A DNA stretch of 64,000 bases from Amnibacterium kyonggiense (GCF_004364555.1 NZ_SOAM01000001.1:1116001-1180000); one strand, 5' to 3'; counted from the first letter of the stretch, positions 16,267 through 24,265 are shown. Notes: generated by a model from the sequence alone, not told the origin. Translations and numbers: made by a program.

Positions 16267-17256
16267 GTGCCGAACATCTTCGACGTCGCGAAGGCGGCGG
16301 GGGTGTCGCACCAGACCGTCTCGCGCGTGCTGAACGGCGACCCGACCGTCCGGCCGGCCGTCCGCGAGCGGGTCGACGAGGCGATCGTCGCGCTCGACTA
16401 CCGGCCGAGCGCCGCCGCCCGCGCGCTCGCGCGTCGCAGCACCCGGACGATCGGGCTCGTCGTCGTCGGCATGCAGTACTTCGGGCCCGGCAGCATCGCG
16501 AACGGCTTCAACGCGGCCGCGCGCGCCTCCGGCTGGGACGTCGCGATCGCGGCGACGGACGACGGCGCCGCGGAGGACGACGTGCGGCAGGCGGGGGAGT
16601 CCCTGCTCGCCCAGGACCCGCGGGCCGTCGTCGTGATCGCGCCGGGACCGGCGGTCGGCGCCGCGCTCGCCGGGCTCGCGCAGCGCGTGCCGGTCGTCAC
16701 GACGGTCGACGTCGTCCCGGGCGCCGCCGCCGTGTCCATCGACGACGTGCGCGCAGCGGAGCTCGCGGTCGAGCACCTCGCCGCGCTCGGGCACCGCTCG
16801 GTGCTGCACCTCGCCGGGCCGGAGGGCTGGACGGAGGCCGACGAGCGGATCGCCGGCTGGCGCTCGGCGTCCGAGCGACTCGGGCTCGAGGCGCCGGAGG
16901 TCGTCCGCGGCGACTGGAGCTCGGCGAGCGGGTACCGGGTCGGCCGGCGCATCGCGGCGGAGGGCGTGCCGACCGCCGTGTTCTCCGCGAACGACCAGAT
17001 GGCGCTCGGGCTCCTCGCCGCGTTCCGCGACGCGGGGGTGCGGGTGCCGGACGACGTCAGCGTCGTCGGCTTCGACGACATCCCCGAGGCGGCGTTCTTC
17101 GCGCCGCCGCTGACCACCCTGCGGCAGGACTTCGTCGCCCTCGGTCACGGCCTGATGGCGCGCGTCGAGGGCCTGCTCGCGCGGCAGGACGTCCCGCCGG
17201 CATCGCCCCTGGTGCCGGAGCTGATCGTCCGCGCCTCCACCGCGCCGCCGCGCTGA
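16267..17256 (+). CDS. LacI-family regulator of the arabinose operon (LacI-A)
   Basis: This 329-residue LacI-type repressor has the helix-turn-helix at residues 3-26 (IFDVAKAAGVSHQTVSRVLNG). A periplasmic-binding-like sensor domain starts near residue 60 and ends with SVVGFDDIPEAAFFAPPLTTLRQDF. It lies directly upstream of araD-araA-araB, with one LacI-type operator (17300-17311) in between, so an L-arabinose sensor role is inferred. HQTVSR in the recognition helix is close to YQTVSR of E. coli LacI, whose operator has the same GTGAGCGCTCAC core. TACACT at 16254-16259 lies 7 nt before the GTG start, suggesting a leaderless mRNA. Confidence 0.9.
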   Translation: MPNIFDVAKAAGVSHQTVSRVLNGDPTVRPAVRERVDEAIVALDYRPSAAARALARRSTRTIGLVVVGMQYFGPGSIANGFNAAARASGWDVAIAATDDGAAEDDVRQAGESLLAQDPRAVVVIAPGPAVGAALAGLAQRVPVVTTVDVVPGAAAVSIDDVRAAELAVEHLAALGHRSVLHLAGPEGWTEADERIAGWRSASERLGLEAPEVVRGDWSSASGYRVGRRIAAEGVPTAVFSANDQMALGLLAAFRDAGVRVPDDVSVVGFDDIPEAAFFAPPLTTLRQDFVALGHGLMARVEGLLARQDVPPASPLVPELIVRASTAPPR

Positions 17257-17299
17257 TCGCGCCGCCCGAGCCGGGCCGCGAGCGGCCGCTTCTGCTAAT

Positions 17300-17311
17300 G
17301 TGAGCGCTCAC
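17300..17311. promoter_or_regulatory. LacI-type operator GTGAGCGCTCAC
   Basis: This perfect 12-bp palindrome is the ideal core of a LacI operator. It is preceded by CTAATGT and lies 44 bp after the LacI-A stop and 48 bp before the araD start. It is the predicted binding site of LacI-A for control of araD-araA-ORF-araB. Confidence 0.75.
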
Positions 17312-17359
17312 TCGCAGCTCGCCGCGCTGCGCTCAGCACCCCAGTCGATGGAGACCGCG

Positions 17360-18079
17360 ATGGCCCTGCCCCCCGACGTCGAGGCCGCCGTCGGGCGGAT
17401 CCGTGCGGAGGTCGCGGCGCTCCACCAGGAGCTCGTCCGCTCCGGGCTCGTGGTCTGGACCGGCGGCAACGTCTCCGGCCGCGTGCCGGGCGCCGACCTC
17501 TTCGTCATCAAGCCGTCCGGCGTCTCCTACGACGACCTCACCGCGGCGGACATGATCCTCTGCGACCTCGACGGCACCGTGATCGAGGGGAGCGAGGGCG
17601 GCCATCGCAGCCCGTCCTCCGACACGGCCGCGCACGCGTACGTCTACCGCCACATGCCGCACGTCGGCGGCGTCGTGCACACCCACTCGACGTACGCGGT
17701 CGCCTGGGCGGCGCGCGGCGAGGAGATCCCGTGCGTCATCACCGCGATGGCGGACGAGTTCGGCGGCCCGATCCCGGTCGGCCCGTTCGCGATCATCGGC
17801 GACGACTCGATCGGGCGCGGCATCGTCGAGACGCTGTCCGGCCACCGCAGCCGCGCCGTGCTGATGCGGAACCACGGGCCCTTCACGATCGGCAAGGACG
17901 CGAAGGACGCGGTCAAGGCCGCCGTCATGGTCGAGGACGTCGCCCGCTCCGTGCACATCTCGCGCCAGCTCGGCGAGCCCGTGCCGATCCCGCAGGAGGC
18001 GATCGACCGCCTCTTCGACCGCTACCAGAACGTGTACGGGCAGTCGTCCGACACCCGCTTCGAGAAGACGCAGGACTGA
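17360..18079 (+). CDS. araD: L-ribulose-5-phosphate 4-epimerase
   Basis: This 239-residue class II aldolase-fold enzyme converts L-ribulose-5-phosphate to D-xylulose-5-phosphate. Signatures are [16 protein letters not shown] and [13 protein letters not shown], followed by [27 protein letters not shown] with the metal-binding His pair, and later [11 protein letters not shown] with the third histidine. I chose ATG 17360 because GGAG lies 6 nt upstream and family proteins begin close to this point. An in-frame GTG at 17300 exists but sits inside the operator. It is the first gene of the arabinose operon, 5 nt from araA. Confidence 0.94.
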   Translation: MALPPDVEAAVGRIRAEVAALHQELVRSGLVVWTGGNVSGRVPGADLFVIKPSGVSYDDLTAADMILCDLDGTVIEGSEGGHRSPSSDTAAHAYVYRHMPHVGGVVHTHSTYAVAWAARGEEIPCVITAMADEFGGPIPVGPFAIIGDDSIGRGIVETLSGHRSRAVLMRNHGPFTIGKDAKDAVKAAVMVEDVARSVHISRQLGEPVPIPQEAIDRLFDRYQNVYGQSSDTRFEKTQD

Positions 18080-18084
18080 CACCA

Positions 18085-19596
18085 ATGGCAAAGCTCGACA
18101 CCGGTCTCGACTCCTACCGGGTCCTGTTCCTCACCGGCAGCCAGCACCTCTACGGCCCGGAGACGCTCGCGCAGGTCGCCGAGCAGTCGCAGGCGATCGC
18201 CGCCGAGCTCGGCGCCGGCGTGCCCGTCCGCCTCGACTGGCAGCCGGTGCTGACGGACGCGGAGGCGATCCGCCGTGCGATGCTCGACGCGAACAGCGAT
18301 GACGGCGTCATCGGCGTCATCGCGTGGATGCACACGTTCAGCCCGGCGAAGATGTGGATCGGCGGCCTCGCCGCGCTGCAGAAGCCGCTCCTCCACCTGC
18401 ACACGCAGGCGAACGTCGCGCTGCCGTGGAGCGAGATCGACTTCGACTTCATGAACCTGAACCAGGCCGCGCACGGCGACCGGGAGTTCGGCTACATCGA
18501 GTCCCGCATGGGCGTGCCGCGCACGACGGTCGTCGGGCACGTCTCCGACCCGGCCGTCCGCGCCCGCGTCTCGGTCTGGCAGCGTGCCGCCGCCGGCCGC
18601 ACCGCGGCCCGGACCCTGAAGCTCGCGCGCTTCGGCGACAACATGCGCTTCGTCGCCGTGACCGAGGGCGACAAGACCGAGGCGGAGATCCGCTTCGGCA
18701 TGCAGGTCAACACCTGGGGCGTGAACGAGCTCGCCGAGCGCGTCGCGCGGATCGGCGACGCGGAGGTCGACGCGCTCGTCGCCGAGTACGACGACCTCTA
18801 CGACGTCGTGCCCGAGCTCCGGGCCGGCGGCGACCGCCGGCAGTCGCTCCGGGACGGCGCCGCGATCGAGCTCGGCCTCCGCTCCTTCCTCGAGGAGGGC
18901 GGCTTCGGCGCCTTCACCACGAACTTCGAGGACCTCGGTGCGCTGAAGCAGCTGCCGGGCCTCGGCGTCCAGCGCCTCATGGCCGACGGCTACGGCTTCG
19001 GCGCGGAGGGCGACTGGAAGACCGCGTCGCTCGTCCGCATCGCGAACGTGATGGGTGCGGGCCTCCCCGGCGGCGCGAGCCTCATGGAGGACTACACCTA
19101 CGACCTGACGCCCGGGCAGGAGCTGATCCTGGGCGCGCACATGCTCGAGGTGAGCCCGTCCCTGACGTCGGCGAAGCCGAGCCTCGAGATCCACCCGCTC
19201 GGCATCGGCGGCAAGGACGACCCGGTGCGGCTCGTCTTCAACGCCGACGCCGGCCCCGCGGTCGTCGTCGCGATGAGCGACGTGCGCGACCGCTTCCGGC
19301 TCGTCGCGAACGTCGTCGACGTGGTCGAGCCGCCGCACGCCCTGCCGAAGCTGCCCGTCGGCCGCGCCGTCTGGCGGCCGGAGCCCGACTTCACCACCTC
19401 CGCGACCGCGTGGCTGACCGCGGGCGCCGCCCATCACACGGTGATGACCACCGCCGTCGGCGTCGACGTGTGGGAGGACTTCGCGGCGATGACGGAGACC
19501 GAGCTGCTCGTCATCGACGCGGACACGACCGTCCGCGGGTTCCAGCGCGAGGTGCAGTGGAACGCGGCCTACCACCGGCTGGCGCGCGGGTTGTGA
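18085..19596 (+). CDS. araA: L-arabinose isomerase
   Basis: This 503-residue enzyme isomerises L-arabinose to L-ribulose using Mn2+. The N-terminus [18 protein letters not shown] is characteristic. Catalytic and metal-binding positions appear in [42 protein letters not shown] (two glutamates) and in the C-terminal [19 protein letters not shown] (His) and [12 protein letters not shown] (His). The length matches the family. The ATG at 18085 comes 5 nt after the araD stop. Its stop codon overlaps the GTG of a 68-aa ORF, so the two are coupled. Confidence 0.96.
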   Translation: MAKLDTGLDSYRVLFLTGSQHLYGPETLAQVAEQSQAIAAELGAGVPVRLDWQPVLTDAEAIRRAMLDANSDDGVIGVIAWMHTFSPAKMWIGGLAALQKPLLHLHTQANVALPWSEIDFDFMNLNQAAHGDREFGYIESRMGVPRTTVVGHVSDPAVRARVSVWQRAAAGRTAARTLKLARFGDNMRFVAVTEGDKTEAEIRFGMQVNTWGVNELAERVARIGDAEVDALVAEYDDLYDVVPELRAGGDRRQSLRDGAAIELGLRSFLEEGGFGAFTTNFEDLGALKQLPGLGVQRLMADGYGFGAEGDWKTASLVRIANVMGAGLPGGASLMEDYTYDLTPGQELILGAHMLEVSPSLTSAKPSLEIHPLGIGGKDDPVRLVFNADAGPAVVVAMSDVRDRFRLVANVVDVVEPPHALPKLPVGRAVWRPEPDFTTSATAWLTAGAAHHTVMTTAVGVDVWEDFAAMTETELLVIDADTTVRGFQREVQWNAAYHRLARGL

Positions 19597-19799
19597 ACCG
19601 CTTCGCGTCCTCCTTCGACGAGCTGCTCGCGCTCGTCGACCGGCTCGCCGCGCGGCTGCCGCAGGTGCCGCGGCTCCGCATCCTCGACGTCGTCGAGGCG
19701 GAATGGGTCCGGCTGGGCGCGAGCGCGGAGCCCTACCTCGCGCACCTGGTCGGCGCGGCGGCGCTCAGCCGTCTGCGCGCCGACCCCTGGGCCGTCTGA
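19593..19799 (+). CDS. Unrecognised 68-aa protein coupled between araA and araB
   Basis: The GTG at 19593 overlaps the araA stop codon (GTGA), and the ORF ends 40 bp before araB. The peptide is leucine/alanine/arginine-rich and probably helical ([18 protein letters not shown], then [36 protein letters not shown]), ending in DPWAV. It is soluble with no membrane segment. I know no family for it. Its operon position suggests a role tied to arabinose catabolism, such as a small enzyme partner, but it could also be a non-functional coupling ORF. Confidence 0.6.
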   Translation: MNRFASSFDELLALVDRLAARLPQVPRLRILDVVEAEWVRLGASAEPYLAHLVGAAALSRLRADPWAV

Positions 19800-19839
19800 C
19801 CCGGGCTGCGGCCCGGACGAACCCGAAGGAGGAGCGGCG

Positions 19840-21435
19840 ATGGCCGACCTGTCCACCGAAGCCGCTCGCGGCCTGATCGCGAGCGGCGGGGCCGTGCTCG
19901 GCGTCGAGCTCGGGTCCACCCGGATCAAGGCCTGCCTGATCGGTCCGGGCGCCCAGGTGCTCGCCGCCGGCGGCGAGGAGTGGGAGAACGAGTTCGTCGA
20001 CCGGCGGTGGACGTACTCGCTGGACGCCGTCGAGGCGGGCCTCCGGGCCGCGTACGACGACCTCGCAGCAGACGTGCGCCGCCGCTACGACGTCCCGATC
20101 GAGTCGCTCGCCGGCATCGGCGTCTCCGCGATGATGCACGGCTACCTCGCGTTCGACGACGGCGGCGAGCTGCTCGTCCCGTTCCGGACCTGGCGCAACA
20201 CCTCCACCGGCCCCGCGGCGGCGGAGCTCTCGGAGCTGCTCGGCGTCAACATCCCGCTCCGCTGGTCGATCGCGCACCTCTGGCAGGCGGTGCTCGACGA
20301 CGAGCCGCACGTGCCGCGCATCGCGGCGGTGACGACGCTCGCCGGGTACGTGCACCGGCGGCTGACGGGGCGGCACGTGCTCGGCGTCGGCGACGCGTCC
20401 GGCATGTTCCCGATCGACTCGGCCGCGCACGACTACGACGAGGCGCTGCTCGCGCGGTTCGACGAGCGCGCTGCGGGCCGCCTGCCCGCGCTGCGGACCC
20501 TGCTGCCGGCCGTGCTGGACGCGGGCGCGGCCGCCGGCGAGCTGACGGCGGAGGGCGCCGCGTTCCTCGACCCCTCCGGGGCGCTGCGGCCCGGCGCGGT
20601 GCTGGCGCCGCCCGAGGGCGACGCCGGCACCGGGATGGTCGCGACGAACTCGGTCGCGCCCCGCGAGGGGAACGTCAGCGTCGGCACGAGCGTGTTCGCG
20701 ATGGTCGTGCTCGAGGGGCCGCTCGCGCAGCAGCACCACGAGCTCGACCTCGTCACGACGCCCTCCGGCGACCCGGTCGCGATGGTGCACTGCAACAACG
20801 GCGCGAGCGAGCTCGGCGCCTGGGCGGGCCTGTTCGGCCGGTTCGCGGCGGCCTCCGGCTCGGACCTCGCGGCGGACGACGTGTTCGGCGTCCTGTTCCG
20901 CGAGGCGCTCGAGGGGGAGGGCGACGCCGGCGGCCTGCTCGCGTACAACCTCCTGTCCGGCGAGCCCGTGGTCGGCCTCGAGGAGGGGCGGCCGCTCGTG
21001 GTCCGCGCGCCCGACAGCCGGTTCACGCTCGCGAACTTCATGCGGGCCCAGATCTACGGCGTCTTCGGCGCCCTCGCGCTCGGCATGCGGGTGCTCGCCG
21101 CGGAGGGCGTCCGGCTCGACCGGATGCTCGCGCACGGCGGGCTCTTCCGGACCGAGGGCGTCGGCGAGCGGTTCCTGGCCGGCGCGCTCGACGCGCCCGT
21201 CGCCGTGGGGGAGACCGCGGCCGAGGGCGGCGCGTGGGGCATGGCCGTGCTCGCCGCGTACACGGCGAGCGGTGCGACGACCGACCTCGCCGCCTACCTC
21301 GACGAGCAGGTCTTCGCGGACGCGGCGTTCCGCCGGGTCGAGCCGGACCCGGCCGACGTGGCGGCCTTCGCGGCGTACCTCGAGCGCTATCGCGCGGGCC
21401 TCGCAATCGAGCACGCCGCCGTCGACGCCCTGTAG
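19840..21435 (+). CDS. araB: FGGY-family carbohydrate kinase, probable L-ribulokinase
   Basis: This 531-residue FGGY kinase phosphorylates a sugar with ATP. By context that sugar is L-ribulose. Signatures include AVLGVELGSTRIKACLIG (phosphate-1 motif, residues 18-35), GIGVSAMMHGYLAFDDGG, the adenosine/phosphate-2 motif EGNVSVGTSVFAMVV, and AHGGLFRTEGVGERFLAGALDAPVAV followed by EGGAWGMAVLAAY. It belongs to the xylulokinase-like araB group seen in actinobacteria and is not the enterobacterial ribulokinase type. A strong AAGGAGGAG precedes ATG 19840. It is last in the operon and is followed by paired 51-nt repeats. Confidence 0.85.
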   Translation: MADLSTEAARGLIASGGAVLGVELGSTRIKACLIGPGAQVLAAGGEEWENEFVDRRWTYSLDAVEAGLRAAYDDLAADVRRRYDVPIESLAGIGVSAMMHGYLAFDDGGELLVPFRTWRNTSTGPAAAELSELLGVNIPLRWSIAHLWQAVLDDEPHVPRIAAVTTLAGYVHRRLTGRHVLGVGDASGMFPIDSAAHDYDEALLARFDERAAGRLPALRTLLPAVLDAGAAAGELTAEGAAFLDPSGALRPGAVLAPPEGDAGTGMVATNSVAPREGNVSVGTSVFAMVVLEGPLAQQHHELDLVTTPSGDPVAMVHCNNGASELGAWAGLFGRFAAASGSDLAADDVFGVLFREALEGEGDAGGLLAYNLLSGEPVVGLEEGRPLVVRAPDSRFTLANFMRAQIYGVFGALALGMRVLAAEGVRLDRMLAHGGLFRTEGVGERFLAGALDAPVAVGETAAEGGAWGMAVLAAYTASGATTDLAAYLDEQVFADAAFRRVEPDPADVAAFAAYLERYRAGLAIEHAAVDAL

Positions 21436-21476
21436 GCCCGACCCCTCGACCTCCCCTCGACCTCCCCTCGACCGGA

Positions 21477-21527
21477 GTTGCCACTTCGGACACGTTTCGG
21501 GGCCGAAAGCGTGCTCGAAGTGGCAAC
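21477..21527 (+). repeat. 51-nt stem-loop repeat, copy A
   Basis: The left arm starts GTTGCCACTTCGGACACG and the right arm ends in CGAAGTGGCAAC at 21527, bounding an imperfect stem of about 24 bp. It lies 42 bp after the araB stop, in the convergent space with the endonuclease gene. Its right arm deviates from the other copies (AGCGTGCTCG in place of ACGTGTCCG), so it seems to be the most decayed copy. Confidence 0.85.
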
Positions 21528-21559
21528 CCCGTCCGTCGCGGGGACGGCTCCTGCTCGGC

Positions 21560-21610
21560 GTTGCCATTTCGGACACGTTTCGAGGCCGAGAACGTGTCCG
21601 AAGTGGCAAC
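21560..21610 (+). repeat. 51-nt stem-loop repeat, copy B
   Basis: This copy has the same length and orientation as copy A, 32 bp downstream of it. The left arm is GTTGCCATTTCGGACACG and the right arm ACGTGTCCGAAGTGGCAAC. The C-to-T change in the left arm faces an unchanged G in the right arm, so a G-U pair keeps the RNA stem. Confidence 0.88.
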
Positions 21611-21627
21611 CCTGTCGCGCGACAGGG
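21610..21627. terminator. Small hairpin at the endonuclease 3-prime end
   Basis: CCCTGTCG and CGACAGGG form an 18-nt palindrome directly abutting the stop codon of the minus-strand gene at 21628 and sharing one base with repeat copy B. It is a short terminator candidate. Confidence 0.4.
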
Positions 21628-22533
21628 TCAGCGGTGGCGGAGGAGGGCGCGCTCGACGCGCGCGATCGTCTCGGAGAGACGGGCTCGCTGGTCGTCGGCC
21701 GTCACTCGGATCACGCGCCAGTCGAAGTCGGTGAGGCGCTCATACCGCACGACGTCGTACCGCCACTGGGTCTGGTCGGTCCGGTGCTGATCGCCCTCGA
21801 TCTCGATCCACACGCGGAGCTCGAGGTAGACGAGGTCGCCCTCGGTCGTCCGCCCGTCCGGGCCGCGCCATCGGTGGTTCATCAGCGGCTCGGGCAGCCC
21901 AGCGGCGACGAGTCGCAGTCGGAACCGGGACTCCTCCGCTGAGCGCGAGCCGATCCGGATGCGCGGCGCGACCCGCTGCAGCTTCCGGGAGTGCGGCCGA
22001 TGCGGGTCGGAGAACGCGGAGACGATCCGCTCGAGCATCACCGCGCTCGAGGCCCGGTGCGGAGGCAGCAGGCTCTCCGCGGCGACGACCAGATCGTCCT
22101 CGCTGAGCAGGGAGGCGAGCTGGCAGAGCGTCTCGATCGCATTCGCGACGCGCATGCCTCGGCGCTCCACGACGAGTCCCGGGCGGTCGACGATGTGGTG
22201 CCCGCGGACGCGCGCGTCACGCGGTGCGCGGTGCGATCCGGTGGGCGCCTTGATGACGGACACGTGCAGCTCGAGGCACCGCTCGATCGCGAGCGGCAGC
22301 CAGATGTCGTGGATGATCGCCGCAGTGACGTGGCTGAAGAACTCGTGGAGCGCCATCTTCGGCAGGTAGGCCCTGCACAGCTCGAGGACCGTCTCGGGGT
22401 CACGACCCGCCCGGACACCGCGGAACGGACGCCGCAGCCGCCGTCCGTGCACCCGGCGTCGACCGACGCCCGCGCGTCGGGCCTCCGCGGTCGTGAAGGG
22501 CTGGTCGAGGAAGGGGGCGAGCGGGTCCGGCAT
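21628..22533 (-). CDS. AbiEi-like N-terminus plus DUF559/Vsr-like endonuclease domain protein
   Basis: This 301-residue protein has an N-terminal winged-helix-like segment (FTTAEARRAGVGRRRVHGRRLRRPFRGV, residues 13-40) resembling AbiEi-type antitoxin-like proteins of actinobacteria. The C-terminal PD-(D/E)XK-like domain (about residues 200-285) shows Glu201, Asp233 in EGDLVYLE, the paired glutamates 244 and 246 in WIEIEGDQH, and His250, the arrangement of DUF559/Vsr-type nucleases. A nucleolytic role is inferred from fold signatures only. No AbiEii toxin gene is adjacent, so it is an orphan. Two 51-nt stem-loop repeats lie on each side of the gene. ATG 22533 was chosen because upstream codons are arginine-rich and unsupported. 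Confidence 0.75.
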   Translation of the reverse strand: MPDPLAPFLDQPFTTAEARRAGVGRRRVHGRRLRRPFRGVRAGRDPETVLELCRAYLPKMALHEFFSHVTAAIIHDIWLPLAIERCLELHVSVIKAPTGSHRAPRDARVRGHHIVDRPGLVVERRGMRVANAIETLCQLASLLSEDDLVVAAESLLPPHRASSAVMLERIVSAFSDPHRPHSRKLQRVAPRIRIGSRSAEESRFRLRLVAAGLPEPLMNHRWRGPDGRTTEGDLVYLELRVWIEIEGDQHRTDQTQWRYDVVRYERLTDFDWRVIRVTADDQRARLSETIARVERALLRHR

Positions 22534-22668
22534 GGCCGACGAGCGTGCCGCACGACCCCGCCGGCGCGACCCGGATCGGCGAGCGAGGACCGGCGAGCAT
22601 TGATCGGGCGCCTGGGGAGGAGCGGAACACCGACCCGCGCCGCTCGCTCGGGCTCTCGATCTCTCGGG

Positions 22669-22719
22669 GTTGCCACTTCGGGCACGTTTCGAGCGCGAAG
22701 ACGTGTCCGAAGTGGCAAC
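22669..22719 (+). repeat. 51-nt stem-loop repeat, copy C
   Basis: The left arm is GTTGCCACTTCGGGCACG and the right arm ACGTGTCCGAAGTGGCAAC. It carries A-to-G at one left-arm position, which faces T in the right arm and keeps a G-U pair. The 8 nt before the copy (CTCTCGGG) are shared with copy D, so C and D look like recent duplicates including flank. Confidence 0.9.
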
Positions 22720-22762
22720 TCGATGCGATGTGCCCGGCTGGATGCGGGGCCGAGCTCTCGGG

Positions 22763-22813
22763 GTTGCCACTTCGGGCACGTTTGCGGCCCCGAAACGTGT
22801 CCGAAGTGGCAAC
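22763..22813 (+). repeat. 51-nt stem-loop repeat, copy D
   Basis: This copy has the same orientation and length as C, 43 bp further on, with the same CTCTCGGG flank and left arm. Its loop differs (GCGGCCC). It ends 29 bp before the GTG of the GH43 gene, placing it in the 5-prime leader or promoter of that gene and making a pure terminator role unlikely. Confidence 0.9.
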
Positions 22814-22842
22814 TCCAGGGGTCGCTCGGGGAGGGTGGAGGG

Positions 22843-23769
22843 GTGACCGACGCCGCTGCGCTGCTGCTCGCCTACTTCCTCGACGAGCACCTCGCGGACG
22901 GGGAGGAGATCCGCTTCGCCGTGAGCGACGGGGCGGACGTCACGCGCTGGACCGAGGTGCCGATCCGGATCCGTTCGGAGGTCGGGGAGCGCGGCCTCCG
23001 CGATCCCTTCCTCATCCGGCGCCCGGACGGCGGCGCGGTCCTGCTCGCGACCGACCTGCGCGTCCTCGCCGACGGCGACTGGAGCCGCGCGGTCACGCGC
23101 GGCAGCCGCGCGATCGCGGTGTCGACCTCCGACGACCTCGTCTCCTGGTCCGCGCCGAGACGCACGACAGTCGCGCCGCCCGAGGCCGGGAACGCGTGGG
23201 CGCCGAAAGGCGCGTGGGAGGACGACCGGTACGTCGTCCGCTGGGCCTCGGCGCTGTACGGGCCGGGCGACCGCCGTCCCGACGACTCGCACCAGCGCAT
23301 CCTCCGCGCCGAGTCGACCGACCTCGAGCATTGGTCGGCTCCGGTCGTCGAGCTCGACCCGGGGCGCGACGTCATCGACGTGCAGCTCGTCCGGGAGGGC
23401 GGCGCGGTCCACCGGTTCTCCGTCCCGAAGCCCGAGCACCAGGCGGCCGCCGGCTTCCCGCGGCACGAGCGGGGGGCGGACCCGGACGCGGACGACTGGA
23501 CGGTCCTCGCCCCGGCGATCGGCGACGGGGTGATCGCGCGCGGCGAGGGGCCGGCCGTCGCGCAGGCGCCGGACGGCCGGTGGCTGCTGCTCGTCGACGA
23601 GTTCGGGCTCTCCGGCTACCACCTCTTCGCGGCGGACTCGCTCGACTCCGGCGACTGGCGCGAGCTGCCCGACGTGCGGCTCCCGGAGGGCGCCCGGCAC
23701 GGCAGCCTGCTCCGGATCACCGCGGAGGAGCTCGACCGGCTCAGGGCGGCGGCCGGATCCCCTCGCTGA
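22843..23769 (+). CDS. Glycoside hydrolase family 43-like protein
   Basis: This 308-residue five-bladed propeller protein has GH43 hallmarks. LLAYFLDEHLADGEEIRFAVSDGADVTRW is followed by GLRDPFLIRRPDGG with the RDP acid-modulating Asp, then ISVSTSDDL-type repeats, NAWAPKGAWEDDRYVVRW and EGPAVAQAPDGRWLLLVDEF with the putative acid Glu. In most relatives the fourth motif reads WAPE; here it is WAPK. No signal peptide is present, so it would act in the cytoplasm on arabino- or xylo-oligosaccharides. GTG 22843 follows GGGTGGAGG. Its last 29 bp overlap the convergent P-loop gene. Confidence 0.8.
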   Translation: MTDAAALLLAYFLDEHLADGEEIRFAVSDGADVTRWTEVPIRIRSEVGERGLRDPFLIRRPDGGAVLLATDLRVLADGDWSRAVTRGSRAIAVSTSDDLVSWSAPRRTTVAPPEAGNAWAPKGAWEDDRYVVRWASALYGPGDRRPDDSHQRILRAESTDLEHWSAPVVELDPGRDVIDVQLVREGGAVHRFSVPKPEHQAAAGFPRHERGADPDADDWTVLAPAIGDGVIARGEGPAVAQAPDGRWLLLVDEFGLSGYHLFAADSLDSGDWRELPDVRLPEGARHGSLLRITAEELDRLRAAAGSPR

Positions 23770-24265
23770 ACGCGCGGATCGCTCGCGGACCGAGGAGCGC
23801 CGCCTTCGGCAGCTCCACCTCGTCGAGCCACCGCAGGCGACGGCGACGATTCGCACGGCTGTGCAGCACGATCCACCGGACCATGGCGATGGTGACGTGC
23901 TCGCGCACGCCGAGCCCGCCGATCCGACCGCTGCGCGTGTACGTCCGCCGGACGTAGCGGGCGAGGCTCAGCGCCGTGGAGACGTCGAGCAGCAGCACGC
24001 CGGTCGCGCGGGCGAGCCGCTCCGGCAGGACCGTCGAGTAGTTCCCCTCGATCACCCAGCGTTCCCCGGCGATCGCGGCCGCATGGAGGCGGAGGAACTC
24101 CTCGTCGGGCCGCAGCTCCCAGTGCGTCCCCGGCCTGTGGCGCAGCTGGTCCAGGTGCACGACGGGCGTGCTGGTCGCGCGCCCGATCCGGTCGGCGAGC
24201 GTCGACTTGCCGCTGCCGGACGGGCCGAGGATGCAGATCCGCGGCCCGAGGTCCTCCAGGCGCAT
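23741..24265 (-). CDS. P-loop adenylate-kinase-like protein (FlaR/topology-modulation type)
   Basis: This 174-residue P-loop NTPase has Walker A GPSGSGKST at residues 14-22, followed by TPVVHLDQLRHRPGTHWELRPDEEFLRLHA and WVIEGNYSTVLPERLARATGVLLLDVSTALSLARYVRRT. That pattern is the one annotated as DNA topology modulation protein/FlaR or small-molecule kinase. The biochemical role of the family is not established. It overlaps the 3-prime end of the convergent GH43 gene by 29 bp with no room for a terminator. Confidence 0.83.
   Translation of the reverse strand: MRLEDLGPRICILGPSGSGKSTLADRIGRATSTPVVHLDQLRHRPGTHWELRPDEEFLRLHAAAIAGERWVIEGNYSTVLPERLARATGVLLLDVSTALSLARYVRRTYTRSGRIGGLGVREHVTIAMVRWIVLHSRANRRRRLRWLDEVELPKAALLGPRAIRAFSEGIRPPP

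Larger units (their letters stand above)
22534..22842. other. 309-bp divergent intergenic region with two stem-loop repeats
   Basis: This spacer lies between the start of the endonuclease gene (minus) and the GH43 gene (plus). The first 135 bp hold no recognisable motif. The remainder is occupied by repeat copies C and D. No ORF with coding character was seen. Promoters for both genes must lie here. Confidence 0.6.

Noticed and set aside
17300-17359. Upstream GTG start for araD
   Set aside because: It would place the start codon inside the GTGAGCGCTCAC operator and add residues absent from the usual N-terminus. ATG 17360 has a ribosome-binding site.
21477-22813. CRISPR array explanation for the four 51-nt repeats
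   Set aside because: Spacing is irregular (32, about 1058 and 43 bp), the repeats are full palindromes, a gene lies between the pairs, and no cas gene is present.
21436-22842. Insertion sequence or transposon carrying the endonuclease gene
   Set aside because: The flanking repeats are in the same orientation and each is an internal palindrome. No terminal inverted repeat, target-site duplication or transposase was seen. A REP-like element is a better fit.
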